Below are positions 30,611-38,380 of a stretch of 39,287 bases of DNA, piece after piece. Position numbers and translations under genes: made by a program. Origin of the DNA: a virus; IMG/VR virus record IMGVR_UViG_3300024353_000003, positions 1-39,287 of that record; one strand, given 5' to 3'. The notes under the pieces are model-generated. The model had not been told where the DNA came from and made no database searches. It saw only the letters and a program-made list of their open reading frames with translations. Numbering within the stretch: position 1 is the stretch's first letter; each line of letters starts with the position of its first letter.

Positions 30611-30648
30611 GTGCCGCGGGCAAGGCCCCGCGGCACCCGGTGCTTTTT
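30611..30648 (+). terminator. Second candidate intrinsic terminator before the repressor gene
   Basis: GTGCCGCGGG (30611..30620) pairs with CCCGCGGCAC (30627..30636) across a 6-nt loop. The T-run (30644..30648) follows after 7 nt, a little far for a strong terminator. Confidence 0.5.
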
Positions 30649-30763
30649 GTGGAGGTCATCGTGCCGCCCTCCAACCGGTGTTTCGTGAGAGTATCGCCGC
30701 GTTGGTGAGAAGGCTCAAGAGAAAAACGGGTCTTGGGTGAGATTTTTTTCAAGGAGTGAGACG

Positions 30764-31219
30764 ATGGCTAAGTGTCCACTGGGCCAACGCTTAGAATCGC
30801 TGATCACCGGGACGAAGGGAGCCTTTGCAAAAAGAATCGGGATTTCCCACACACAACTGTCCAACACGCTCAGCGGGCGGACACCACCGAGCCGGCTCCT
30901 GCTCAAACGGTTGGCGGCGGTGTTGCTCGTGCGCGAAGAATGGTTGGAGAACGGGGAGCTACCGATGCGCGGGACGCCGACCACATCGACCGACGAGGCG
31001 ATGGCGAGAGCATTGGTCGGCCTACGAATCGCGGACGGCACCCGCAGGGCCGTGCAGGGGGCGCTGGAGCAATTCGATGGATGGGAAGAGGTCCACCGCG
31101 TCCGCCTCCGCGATCTGGAGGTGATCATCCGGCAAAGACGGGACAGTAAATCGGAAGGGCAGACCGCGGAGACCGTCGAGGCAAGCAAGGAAGACGAAGG
31201 CGCGTACACCCCATCATGA
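30764..31219 (+). CDS. CI-like XRE-family repressor without a protease domain
   Basis: 151 aa from ATG 30764 (AAGGAG upstream). Residues about 15-60 form an HTH (GAFAKRIGISHTQLSNTLSGRTPPSRLLLKRLAAVL), followed by REEWLENGELPMRG, a sequence typical of phage CI-type repressors. The remaining about 85 residues are helical and charged; no S24/LexA self-cleavage residues are seen. Prophage induction would therefore not rest on RecA-stimulated autocleavage. The orientation, opposite to the early operon, fits a lysogeny repressor. Confidence 0.72.
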   Translation: MAKCPLGQRLESLITGTKGAFAKRIGISHTQLSNTLSGRTPPSRLLLKRLAAVLLVREEWLENGELPMRGTPTTSTDEAMARALVGLRIADGTRRAVQGALEQFDGWEEVHRVRLRDLEVIIRQRRDSKSEGQTAETVEASKEDEGAYTPS

Positions 31220-31256
31220 TCGTTGGCTCGAAGAAAGGCGAAAGGACACTTCGGAC

Positions 31257-31284
31257 TTGATAGAGGGCGAACTTCTGCAATAAT
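31257..31284 (+). promoter_or_regulatory. Candidate promoter with terminator leader
   Basis: TTGATA (31257..31262), 16-nt spacer, AATAAT (31279..31284). A terminator follows about 45-75 nt downstream, before the nuclease gene at 31377. It is the second instance of a promoter followed by a leader terminator. Confidence 0.5.
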
Positions 31285-31330
31285 GGTGGTGAGGCGGCAG
31301 GAGCCGCCACCACGTGCGCCGCGGTGTGAA

Positions 31331-31364
31331 GGCCGTTCGGGGCCGGACCCCGAATGGCCTTTCT
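31331..31364 (+). terminator. Intrinsic terminator before the PD-(D/E)XK gene
   Basis: GGCCGTTCGGGG (31331..31342), loop CCGGA, and CCCCGAATGGCC (31348..31359) with one G-T wobble, then TTTCTCTT. The stem is nearly identical to the one at 38129..38158. Confidence 0.7.
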
Positions 31365-31376
31365 CTTGGGGCGCTG

Positions 31377-31928
31377 ATGACGAGCCAAGCGGCAACCCGC
31401 AGGCAGGGGGGTCTCGCCGAGGCGGAGGTTGAAGAGCGGCTGGCCGCCTTTCTCGATTCGACGGGCCTCTTCCGTGTGTTCCGGCAGATGATGGGGCGGG
31501 CGCTTTGGAGGCCCTGCCCGGCGGCGGGGCGGGTCCGCGCGGACGTGCTCGTGCTGGCGTCGCGTGGCGGCCTGCAGGCCGGTTGGCGGGCGGGGCCGAT
31601 CCTGTTTGAGGTCAAGCGGCCCGGGCGCCCCATCGGCCCGGGCCTCTGCCAGTTGATGGACTACCTCGCGTGCGCGTGGCGGCTACCGAACGGCATCGAG
31701 ATCCTGCCGGCGTTCGGCTTCCTCTTCCCGGCCGACAAACAGCACGGAGCGCTTGCGAGCGTGATGGCGCAGAACCGCGTCGGCACGTGCCGCCTGCGCG
31801 GAGACGAGTTGACCCTCTGGTGTGGCGAGCAGCGCATCGTGACGGTTGGCACCCCTGGCCCGGGGCACGGCGACGGAACGCTGCGTGTCGGCCAGGTCTG
31901 CGTGGGCGCAAAGTTCGGCGCGCGTTAG
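31377..31928 (+). CDS. PD-(D/E)XK nuclease-fold protein
   Basis: 183 aa from ATG 31377. The active-site pattern is Asp56 (VRADVLVL), Glu78-Val-Lys80 (PILFEVKRPGR) and Gln92 (LCQLMDYL), the usual D..ExK..Q layout of small restriction or repair nuclease folds. The N-terminal helix is AEVEERLAAFLDSTGLFRVF. The gene is downstream of the repressor and of its own terminator leader. It could be a restriction-like nuclease, a repair enzyme or a lysogenic accessory factor. The substrate is unknown. Confidence 0.62.
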   Translation: MTSQAATRRQGGLAEAEVEERLAAFLDSTGLFRVFRQMMGRALWRPCPAAGRVRADVLVLASRGGLQAGWRAGPILFEVKRPGRPIGPGLCQLMDYLACAWRLPNGIEILPAFGFLFPADKQHGALASVMAQNRVGTCRLRGDELTLWCGEQRIVTVGTPGPGHGDGTLRVGQVCVGAKFGAR

Positions 31929-32163
31929 GTACTACCAGCTAAGCCAGACGGTCGATGGCAAGCGGAACAGTCGCGAAAAACGGTAGTGTTTATTTGGACC
32001 GCGCAGAGGCTCGCGCGGGAGACGGAACGGACGCCGAGCGCGGCCGGCGGCGATCACGCTGACCGGCAACGCCGTGGTGTGACAGCACCGACGGTATTTT
32101 GCACGCCCGACGCCCAATCGGTATCCATATATCGGCAGGCGATCACAGAAACGGCCAGCCAAA
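31929..32163. other. Intergenic stretch before the second methyltransferase
   Basis: 235 bp, less G+C rich around 32085..32135 (CCATATATCGG). No ribosome binding site stands before the GTG at 32164. An open frame 31986..32189 is not convincing as protein. A promoter near CATATAT is possible but has no clear -35. Confidence 0.3.
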
Positions 32164-33555
32164 GTGGCGAAGGAGAAGATCGTCCCTAACCTCAGGAAAC
32201 ACGCCGTCCCCATGAAGTCGATCGCGCCGGACCCGGCCAACGCGCGCCGGCATTCGGATGCGAACCTCGACGCCATCCGCGGGAGCCTCCTCGCGTTCGG
32301 CCAGCAGAAGCCGATCGTCGTGGACGCCCGCGGCGTCGTCGTCGCCGGCAACGGCCTCTACCTGGCGGCGCGGCAGTTGGGGTGGCGTAACATCGCCGCT
32401 ATCCGCACGACGCTCCGCGGCGTGGACCGGATGGCCTACGCCCTGGCCGACAACCGGACGGCCGAACTCGCCGAGTGGGATGACGAGGCGCTGCTGCGGC
32501 AACTTGAGGAGTTGCGCGACCAGGTCGACCTGCCCGCCCTGGGCTTTGACGAGGAGGAGCTCGCCCGACTGCTCAACCCCGACCTCCAGGAGGGTCTGAC
32601 GGACCCGGACGATGTGCCCGAGCCGCCGGACGAGGCGACCACGCAGCCGGGCGACCTGTGGCTCCTGGGCAATCACCGTCTCCTGTGCGGCGACGCCGGC
32701 AGCACGGGGGACGTGGACCGGTTGCTGGACGGCGCCGGCATCCACCTCATCAACACCGACCCGCCTTACAACGTCCGCGTCGAGCCGAGGTCAAGTACCG
32801 CCATCGCCGCCGGCCAGAGTTCCTACCCGGACCTCTCGCGCAAGATGCACCACCAGGCGTTCGACGTGGCCCGCGGCGTCACCGACCCGAAGAAGGCCCG
32901 CAAGAAGATGCGGCCGAAGGACCGGCCGCTGCAGAACGATTTCCTCTCCGCTGAGGACTTCGAGAAGTTGCTCCTGGCGTGGTTCGGCCAGATGGCCCGC
33001 GTGTTGAAACCGGGCCGCGCCTTCTACATCTGGGGCGGCTACGCGAACCTCGGCAACTACCCGCCGGCGCTGAAGGCCTGCGGCCTCTACTTCTCGCAGG
33101 CAATCGTGTGGGACAAGCAGCATCCGGTTCTGACGCGGAAGGACTTCATGGGCGCGTTCGAGCTGGCGTTCTACGGCTGGCGAGAGGGCGCCGGCCACCA
33201 CTTCCTCGGCCCGAACAACGCCACCGACCTCTGGCACGTGAAGAAGGTGAACCCGGCCGCGATGGTGCACCTTACCGAGAAACCGGTGGAGCTGGCCGTC
33301 CGGGCCATTCAGTACTCCTCGAAGCGCGGCGAGAAGGTCCTGGACCTCTTCGGTGGCTCCGGCTCGACGCTCATCGCGTGTGAGCAGACCGGCCGGCGGG
33401 CCTACCTGATGGAACTGGACGCTCTCTATTGCGACGTCGTCGTCCAGCGCTATGAGCAGTTCACGGGGAAGAAGGCGAAGCGGGTCAAGGGCCCGAAGGG
33501 CAAGACCGCCGCGGCGGGCGTGCCCAAAGGCAAGCCCGCCGCGACGGGGACGTGA
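32164..33555 (+). CDS. ParB-domain DNA methyltransferase (copy 2)
   Basis: 463 aa, GTG start. Residues about 12-110 are a ParB-like nuclease fold (NARRHSDANLDAIRGSLLAFGQQKPIVV..VVAGNGLYLAARQLGW). Residues about 165-425 are an N6-adenine/N4-cytosine methyltransferase with DPPY at 199-202 (NTDPPYNV) and VLDLFGGSGSTLIACEQTGR near 400, again beta-class order. The C-terminus is a Lys/Gly/Ala-rich tail. It differs from copy 1 in lacking the middle HTH. It may protect phage DNA or mark packaged DNA. It is followed convergently by three leftward genes. Confidence 0.9.
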   Translation: MAKEKIVPNLRKHAVPMKSIAPDPANARRHSDANLDAIRGSLLAFGQQKPIVVDARGVVVAGNGLYLAARQLGWRNIAAIRTTLRGVDRMAYALADNRTAELAEWDDEALLRQLEELRDQVDLPALGFDEEELARLLNPDLQEGLTDPDDVPEPPDEATTQPGDLWLLGNHRLLCGDAGSTGDVDRLLDGAGIHLINTDPPYNVRVEPRSSTAIAAGQSSYPDLSRKMHHQAFDVARGVTDPKKARKKMRPKDRPLQNDFLSAEDFEKLLLAWFGQMARVLKPGRAFYIWGGYANLGNYPPALKACGLYFSQAIVWDKQHPVLTRKDFMGAFELAFYGWREGAGHHFLGPNNATDLWHVKKVNPAAMVHLTEKPVELAVRAIQYSSKRGEKVLDLFGGSGSTLIACEQTGRRAYLMELDALYCDVVVQRYEQFTGKKAKRVKGPKGKTAAAGVPKGKPAATGT

Positions 33556-33566
33556 TGGCGGGACGG

Positions 33567-33824
33567 TTACTCCAGCGGCTCTACCTCGAAGTCCCACGCC
33601 CACACGGTACCGTCATCGTGCTGGGCGTCCTGGGGTGTCTCGCCGGCGGTCACCTCGATGCGGTACAGCCACCACCCGCGCTGCTCGCCCTCGTGCGTCC
33701 AGCCGTAGTCGGACTTGGCCTTGCGGATGATGGCGTCGCACTCCTCGACGAAGTGGTGGCTACGGACGTGGACGCGGGTGCCGTTGGGCAGCCGCGTCGG
33801 TCGGGTGCACTTGGATGCGGTCAT
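33567..33824 (-). CDS. Small protein of unknown function
   Basis: 85 aa, ATG 33824 with AAGGAG upstream. TRLPNGTRVHVRSHHFVEECDAIIRKAKSDYGWTHEGEQRGWWLYRIEVTAGETPQDAQHDDGTVWAWDFEVEPLE is a compact alpha/beta sequence ending in an acidic strand. I recognise no family. It forms a leftward trio with 33837..34409 and 34476..34880, convergent to the methyltransferase. Confidence 0.55.
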   Translation of the reverse strand: MTASKCTRPTRLPNGTRVHVRSHHFVEECDAIIRKAKSDYGWTHEGEQRGWWLYRIEVTAGETPQDAQHDDGTVWAWDFEVEPLE

Positions 33825-33836
33825 CGCGATTACTCC

Positions 33837-34409
33837 TTATCCGTGCCGCGCGAGGACGGCCGCGAATGTGCCACGCTCGACCTTGCGGAACCGGGCCTTC
33901 TTGCCCTTCTTCTGAATCTCCCGCAGAATGGCCGAGTAGAGTGTCGCGGCCGGCGTCTTGCCCTTGGTCTGCCAGCGCCCGCTCGCCAGGACCTTCTCGA
34001 CGATGGCCTTGCAGCCCATCGGCTTCTTGGCCTTGGCGAGGACCTCGGCCGCCAGGTCGAGGAGGCTCGGCTTCTTCTCGCGCGGGGCCTTGGCCTTCGT
34101 CGCGGCCTTGGCGGCCTTCTGGGACGCCCCCTGGCGGCCCACGGTGGCCCGTGTCGCGTCCGGGGCGCCTTGGGCGGCCTTGGCATCGCCCTGGCCAGCC
34201 TGCGACGGGATGGCCAGGGCCATCGGCTTCGACTTGTGGACCGCGGCCCGCAGGCGTTGGGCGCTCTTGATGCGGACCTTCTTGCCCGTGGCGGTGTTCG
34301 TTGCGTCCCACCCGCCGCGCGGGTTCTCCGCGTCGATGCGGACGGGCACGACCTTCCCGCTTACCTTGGCGGCGTAGGTGCCGCCTACCTTGACCTGTGC
34401 CTTCTTCAT
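33837..34409 (-). CDS. HARE-HTH domain protein
   Basis: 190 aa. Residues 1-55 form a small beta-rich domain (VKVGGTYAAKVSGKVVPVRIDAENPRGGWDATNTATGKKVRIKSAQRL). A Lys/Ala-rich linker follows to about 115. Residues about 117-185 match the HARE-HTH winged helix (LLDLAAEVLAKAKKPMGCKAIVEKVLASGRWQTKGKTPAATLYSAILREIQKKGKKARFRKVERGTFAAV). That domain occurs in bacterial restriction-modification and RNA polymerase delta proteins and in eukaryotic chromatin proteins, and has been proposed to sense modified DNA. Histone-H1-like composition could also mean DNA compaction. Confidence 0.78.
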   Translation of the reverse strand: MKKAQVKVGGTYAAKVSGKVVPVRIDAENPRGGWDATNTATGKKVRIKSAQRLRAAVHKSKPMALAIPSQAGQGDAKAAQGAPDATRATVGRQGASQKAAKAATKAKAPREKKPSLLDLAAEVLAKAKKPMGCKAIVEKVLASGRWQTKGKTPAATLYSAILREIQKKGKKARFRKVERGTFAAVLARHG

Positions 34410-34475
34410 GGCTCATCTCCTGTCGGCAGAATTGCCGGGCTGGGGGCCCCGCGTGGGGCCCGTCGCCGGGCACCT

Positions 34476-34880
34476 CTACCGGGAAGGCGAGTACGTCTTG
34501 CTGCAGGTCTGGCACTGGACCCAAACGCCATCATCATCCCAGACCAGGTAATCGGTGCGGTCCTCGCCGCACGCCGGGCACGCGACTTCCGGGGCGACGT
34601 GCGCTTCGCCCTCCTCCTCGGCGAGGATGGCCTCGGCGTCGTGCTCGAGGTCGGCCATCACCTTCGACAGCGGCACGGCGCAGGCTCGGGCGAGGCGGCG
34701 GGCCCGACGGTGCCACCAGGTCGCTTTGCCCGAGGCCACCCACCCGGCCGTCTTCCAGGCGGCCAGAGCGTGGGCCAGTTTCTGGCGTTCCTCGCAGGCG
34801 TCGAAGTTGTCCGGGATCGTGACCCGGACCTTGCGGCCCTCGAACTCGGCCTCGTAGGTCTTGGGCTTCTGCCTTCTCAT
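34476..34880 (-). CDS. Protein with C-terminal zinc ribbon
   Basis: 134 aa from ATG 34880 (AAAGGAG upstream). Residues 1-30 begin RRQKPKTYEAEFEGRKVRVTIP, a strand pair. The middle is a helical domain (ERQKLAHALAAWKTAGWVASGKATWWHRRARRLARA). A zinc ribbon CPACGEDRTDYLVWDDDGVWVQCQTC ends the protein. It is probably DNA-binding. It is the first gene of the leftward trio; its promoter should lie in 34881..34930, where I see only weak candidates (TATGTA). Confidence 0.6.
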   Translation of the reverse strand: MRRQKPKTYEAEFEGRKVRVTIPDNFDACEERQKLAHALAAWKTAGWVASGKATWWHRRARRLARACAVPLSKVMADLEHDAEAILAEEEGEAHVAPEVACPACGEDRTDYLVWDDDGVWVQCQTCSKTYSPSR

Positions 34881-35056
34881 CGTGATCTCCTTTCGCGTTC
34901 GCACGTTACATACACATTAAGGCATGAGAAGTGGCCCCAGGCAAGGCGAGGGGCCGGAATTCTGCAGTTTATCTTTCGCCCTAAGCAGCGCCCCGGGCGC
35001 GACTTACGCCCGGTGTGGCAGCTTGGGCCCCGGAATGTTCCGGCCAGGTGTCAACC
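34881..35056. other. Divergent intergenic region upstream of terminase
   Basis: 176 bp. It contains three short inverted repeats: GGCCCC/GGGGCC near 34930..34952, CGGGCG/CGCCCG near 34994..35012, and CCGGAATGTTCCGG (35030..35043). No gene is seen. A cos site or operator could lie here, but there is no direct evidence. Confidence 0.35.
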
Positions 35057-35353
35057 ATGACCAAGGAACGACGCCCCAAATCGGCCGTCTCGGCCGACCT
35101 CAAGAAGACCCTGGCCGACTTGGTGTCGGCGGCGGGGGCGAGGCGGGCCGATCTCGCGTGGCTCCATCGGGCGATCCGCAAGGCTGGATACGTCCCGGCC
35201 ACCGACGTCCTGACGCCGGGCGACGTCGAGGTCGCGACGGCCCGGATGGTGCGGATCATGGAGAGGGTCGCGACACCGGCCGAAGCGATCACCGGAAAGG
35301 AGTGGCGCGAACGTGTCCGGAAAGCGATTGCCGAGGTGGACGCCGGGCAGTAA
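35057..35353 (+). CDS. Putative terminase small subunit
   Basis: 98 aa from ATG 35057. It is helical and basic: SADLKKTLADLVSAAGARRADLAWLHRAIRKAGYVPATDVLTPGDVEVATARMVRIMERV..KEWRERVRKAIAEVD. The assignment as terminase small subunit rests on position before the large subunit (41-nt overlap) and on size and helical content. It could equally be a DNA-binding regulator. Confidence 0.5.
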   Translation: MTKERRPKSAVSADLKKTLADLVSAAGARRADLAWLHRAIRKAGYVPATDVLTPGDVEVATARMVRIMERVATPAEAITGKEWRERVRKAIAEVDAGQ

Positions 35354-37478
35354 GCGGTTCGTCCGCCACGTGGCCGAGGCCCTGGATGCGGCCGCCGAAC
35401 GGGCCGCCCACGCGGGCGAGGCCTACCGCGCCCATCGTGCTCGCACGGGCGATGCCCAGGCCGCACAGACCCGCGCCGGCCAGGAGATCGGCCCCCTGCC
35501 GCCGCGCGACGACCCGGCGCGGTGGGAGGCCTGCCGGTACGACCTGAGGCGGTTCCTCGAAACCTATTTCCCCAAGACCTTCTACCTCGCATGGAGCAAG
35601 GATCACCTGAAAGTGATCGCGCGTCTCCAGCGCGCCATCCTCTCCGGCGGTCTGTTCGCCTTCGCCATGCCGCGCAAGGGCGGCAAGACCAGCCTGGCGT
35701 GGGCCGCCGCCCTCTGGGCCGTTCTCTACGGCCATCGATGCTACGTCGTCATCCTGGCGGTCTCGGCCGAACGCGGCACGGAACTGATGGAGACGGTCAA
35801 GACGGCCTTGACCGCGAACGAGGATCTCCTGGCGGACTTCGCCCCCGAGGTCCAGCCGTTCGTGGCCCTCGAGAACGAACCCCGCCGCTGCCTCGGCCAA
35901 CGGTGCGGCGGCCGGCCGACGCATATCCGCTGGCAGCAGCGGCGGATCATCTTCGGTTCCGTGCCGGAGAGCCTGGCGGGCGGGACGGTCATCGCGACCA
36001 CGGGCCTGACGGGCGGGGGCGTCAGAGGCCAGCAGTACCTCGAACCGGACGGACAGCGCGTCATCCGGCCCGACCTGGTCCTGGTGGACGATCCGCAGAA
36101 CGACGAAGTCGCCCGCAGCCCGACCCAGGTCCGCAAGCGCCTCCGGCTCCTGAACGGCGCCGTCCTCGGGATGGCCGGTCACGGCAAACGGATCGCGGCC
36201 GTCGCCACGGTCACCGTCATCTGCCCCGACGACGTGGCCTCGGGCCTCCTGGATCGCGAGGCCTCGCCCGATTGGCAGGGCAAGCGGATCCCGATGCTCT
36301 ATGCGCTTCCGAAGGACAAGAAACGGTGGGAAGAGTACCGGCGGCTTCGCCTCGCGGACCTGGCGGCCGACACCGACGAGGCCGGGGCCTTCTACCAGAA
36401 GCACCGGACCAAGATGGACGAGGGCGCCCGCCCCTCCTGGCCGGCCCTGATGGATGACGGCGAACGCTCGGCCGTCCAGCACGCCATGAATTTAATGTAT
36501 CGCGATGAAGCCACCTTCTTCGCGGAGTACCAGAACGATCCGCGGCCCGAGGACGACGCGCCCGAGGGAGCCATCCGCCCCGCCGACGTCGTGGAGCGCA
36601 CCAGCGGTCGCCCCCGAGGCCAGGTCCCCCTGGCGGCAACACAGGTCACGGCGTTCATCGACATACACGACCGCGTGCTCTTCTGGTGCGCCTGTGCATG
36701 GGAGGAGGCCTTCACGGGCCACGTTATCGACTACGGCACGTGGCCCGAGCAGACGCGCAGGGACTTCACGCTCCGCGACGCCCCACGCACCCTCGGCCGG
36801 GCCTACCCCGGCCGGGGCGCCGACGGGGCGATCCTGGCGGGGCTCGAGGACCTGGTGGCGCGTCTGCTTTCGCGCGAGTGGCCGAAGGCGGGGGCGGCCG
36901 GCGTCGTCCGCCTCGACCGCCTGCTCGTGGACGCCGGGTACAAACCCGACCTCGTCGCCGCCGTCAAACACAAGCAGGGCGGCTCGGTGATGGTTCTGTC
37001 CAAAGGCGTCGGCATCACGGCCGCCCGCCGTCCGATCTCGGCCTACCGGCGAAAGCCGGGCGAACGATATGGCCACGAGTGGTATATCCCGACCGTCAGA
37101 GGCACCCGCGAGTTCCCGCATCTGCTGTTCGACGCGAATTGGTGGAAGACATTTGTGACGCGCGCACTGGCGATCCCGCCGGGCGACCCGGGTGCCCTGA
37201 GGCTCTTCGGCCGCTCGAAGACCGCCCACCGTCTCTTCGCCGGCCACATCGCCGGCAGCGAGACGTTCGCCGTCACCCAGGGCCAGGGCCGGACGCTCAG
37301 GGAGTGGAAAGTGCGGCCATCGAGGCCGGACAACCACTGGTTCGATGGCCTGGTCGGCTGCGCCGTCGCGGCCAGTTTGGCCGGCGTCCAGATCCCCGGC
37401 GCCTCGGCCCCACGTGGCGGGGCCGGCCAACGTCGCCGCTATTCGCGGGCCGACCTCGCACGAAGGAAGGTGCCATGA
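35313..37478 (+). CDS. terL: Terminase large subunit
   Basis: 721 aa, GTG start. Residues about 118-127 are the Walker A (AMPRKGGKTS) and about 250-256 a Walker B (LVLVDDPQ), the ATPase that pumps DNA. RNase-H-like nuclease residues are suggested by FIDIHDRVLFW (about 447), LVDAGYKPDLV (about 545) and HWFDGLVGCAVAASL (about 676). It cuts concatemers and drives packaging through the portal. The N-terminal 60 residues are helical, probably binding the small subunit. It overlaps the upstream gene by 41 nt and the next by 4 (ATGA). Confidence 0.9.
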   Translation: MSGKRLPRWTPGSKRFVRHVAEALDAAAERAAHAGEAYRAHRARTGDAQAAQTRAGQEIGPLPPRDDPARWEACRYDLRRFLETYFPKTFYLAWSKDHLKVIARLQRAILSGGLFAFAMPRKGGKTSLAWAAALWAVLYGHRCYVVILAVSAERGTELMETVKTALTANEDLLADFAPEVQPFVALENEPRRCLGQRCGGRPTHIRWQQRRIIFGSVPESLAGGTVIATTGLTGGGVRGQQYLEPDGQRVIRPDLVLVDDPQNDEVARSPTQVRKRLRLLNGAVLGMAGHGKRIAAVATVTVICPDDVASGLLDREASPDWQGKRIPMLYALPKDKKRWEEYRRLRLADLAADTDEAGAFYQKHRTKMDEGARPSWPALMDDGERSAVQHAMNLMYRDEATFFAEYQNDPRPEDDAPEGAIRPADVVERTSGRPRGQVPLAATQVTAFIDIHDRVLFWCACAWEEAFTGHVIDYGTWPEQTRRDFTLRDAPRTLGRAYPGRGADGAILAGLEDLVARLLSREWPKAGAAGVVRLDRLLVDAGYKPDLVAAVKHKQGGSVMVLSKGVGITAARRPISAYRRKPGERYGHEWYIPTVRGTREFPHLLFDANWWKTFVTRALAIPPGDPGALRLFGRSKTAHRLFAGHIAGSETFAVTQGQGRTLREWKVRPSRPDNHWFDGLVGCAVAASLAGVQIPGASAPRGGAGQRRRYSRADLARRKVP

Positions 37479-37666
37479 CAGACAACGACGGAAGAGAGGA
37501 GGACCGGGGCATTGAGTGTCCCGCGTGCGGCTGCCGGCACTTCCACGTCCTCTACACCCGACCGCTACCTGGTGGCCGCATCCAGCGGCGACGCGAGTGC
37601 CGCAACTGCGGCCGACGTCTGACGACCGTCGAGCACATCGTCGGTCCCGGAACGAGGAGCGCATGA
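37475..37666 (+). CDS. NrdR-like zinc-ribbon protein
   Basis: 63 aa. CPACGCRHFHVLYTRPLPGGRIQRRRECRNCGRRLTTVEHI has the NrdR zinc-ribbon spacing (CPxC...RRRxECxxCxxRxTTxE) without the ATP cone. NrdR zinc ribbons bind DNA at promoters; a phage version may regulate late transcription. Position just before the late leader supports this. ATGA overlaps on both sides show coupling. Confidence 0.7.
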   Translation: MTDNDGREEDRGIECPACGCRHFHVLYTRPLPGGRIQRRRECRNCGRRLTTVEHIVGPGTRSA

Positions 37667-37923
37667 AGTCCAGCGCCCGGAAACTTGCCCGCGGTGGCGG
37701 GCGCGAGGCGACGCCGGGCTGGTGCCCCGGGTGCGGCGCACGGTTGCCCCGCCGGCAGGTCGGCCGGAGCGCGGGACGCACCGTCGCTTACTGCACCGTC
37801 TGCGAGACGTACTGGATCATCTGCGCTTCCGGCGCGCGGCCCGCCTCGGTTGTCGAACGGCGCCTGGCGCGCCGCGACCTCTTCGAGCGCCGAGGCCTCG
37901 CCGAACCGGTCGCGGGCGCCTGA
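37663..37923 (+). CDS. Small zinc-finger protein
   Basis: 86 aa. CPGCGARLPRRQVGRSAGRTVAYCTVC forms one zinc site, in a basic protein with a helical C-terminus (SVVERRLARRDLFERRGL). Paired with the preceding NrdR-like protein, it may form a two-component regulator or packaging accessory. The start overlaps the upstream stop (ATGA). Confidence 0.55.
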   Translation: MKSSARKLARGGGREATPGWCPGCGARLPRRQVGRSAGRTVAYCTVCETYWIICASGARPASVVERRLARRDLFERRGLAEPVAGA

Positions 37924-37963
37924 CGAGTCAAGCAAAAACCCTCCTGCTCCGATCGCTATATGC

Positions 37964-37978
37964 ATAGCGCGGCGCTAT
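37964..37978. promoter_or_regulatory. Palindrome upstream of the late promoter
   Basis: ATAGCGC G GCGCTAT, a 7-bp perfect inverted repeat with a single central base, about 63 nt before the TATAAT at 38041. A possible activator or repressor site for the two zinc-ribbon proteins encoded just before. Confidence 0.5.
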
Positions 37979-38040
37979 ACCGGTAGACATCATTTGCCTT
38001 TTTCCCCTTCTGGCCCCCGTGGAAACGCCGCGAGCCGCCG

Positions 38041-38046
38041 TATAAT
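38041..38046 (+). promoter_or_regulatory. Candidate late promoter (-10 TATAAT)
   Basis: A consensus -10 TATAAT, but the -35 region at 17-18 nt is poor (CGTGGA). It stands before an intrinsic terminator about 85 nt further and then the whole structural operon, as in lambda pR' with its tR' terminator. An activator or antiterminator would be expected. Confidence 0.45.
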
Positions 38047-38128
38047 GCGGGTGAGATGAGCGCCGGCGTCCACGGCGCAGTCGCCGGCGCGGCGCCCCGG
38101 CCCCATGCGGGCCGCTCAGAGGGCACCA

Positions 38129-38166
38129 GGCCGTTCGGGGCCGAACCCCCGAACGGCCGTTTTTTC
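38129..38166 (+). terminator. Strong intrinsic terminator in the late leader
   Basis: A perfect 12-bp stem GGCCGTTCGGGG (38129..38140) and CCCCGAACGGCC (38147..38158), a 6-nt loop and a GTTTTTTC run. It lies immediately before the first structural gene (38180), so it must be read through for late expression. Confidence 0.85.
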
Positions 38167-38179
38167 GGAGAGTCACGGC

Positions 38180-38380
38180 GTGACCGACGAACTCGACCAG
38201 ACGATCCGCGAGAACGCCCAGGGGCCCGCCGAGGCCCGGGGCGACGCCGTCTCGATGCGCCAGCACAGCCTCCCGGACCAGATCGCCGCCGACAAGCATC
38301 TGGCGTCCAAGACCGCCCGCGCCATCCACCCCGGCAAGACGTTTAGCCGCGTCCGTCTCATCCCTCCCGGAGCCGTCTGA
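38180..38380 (+). CDS. gpW-position head completion/connector-like protein
   Basis: 66 aa, GTG start with GGAG 9 nt upstream. TDELDQTIRENAQGPAEARGDAVSMRQHSLPDQIAADKHLASKTARAIHPGKTFSRVRLIPPGAV. I recognise a small protein regularly encoded between terminase and portal in this phage type, the position of lambda gpW. The function is inferred from position. It overlaps the portal ATG by one base (TGATG). Confidence 0.6.
   Translation: MTDELDQTIRENAQGPAEARGDAVSMRQHSLPDQIAADKHLASKTARAIHPGKTFSRVRLIPPGAV

Noticed and set aside
31929-31990. Possible second tRNA remnant (ACTACCAGCTAAGCC)
   Set aside because: A few tRNA-like bases only; no stems of the correct length can be formed.
31986-32189. Small rightward ORF before the second methyltransferase
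   Set aside because: No ribosome binding site, no protein-like composition, and it overlaps the methyltransferase start.
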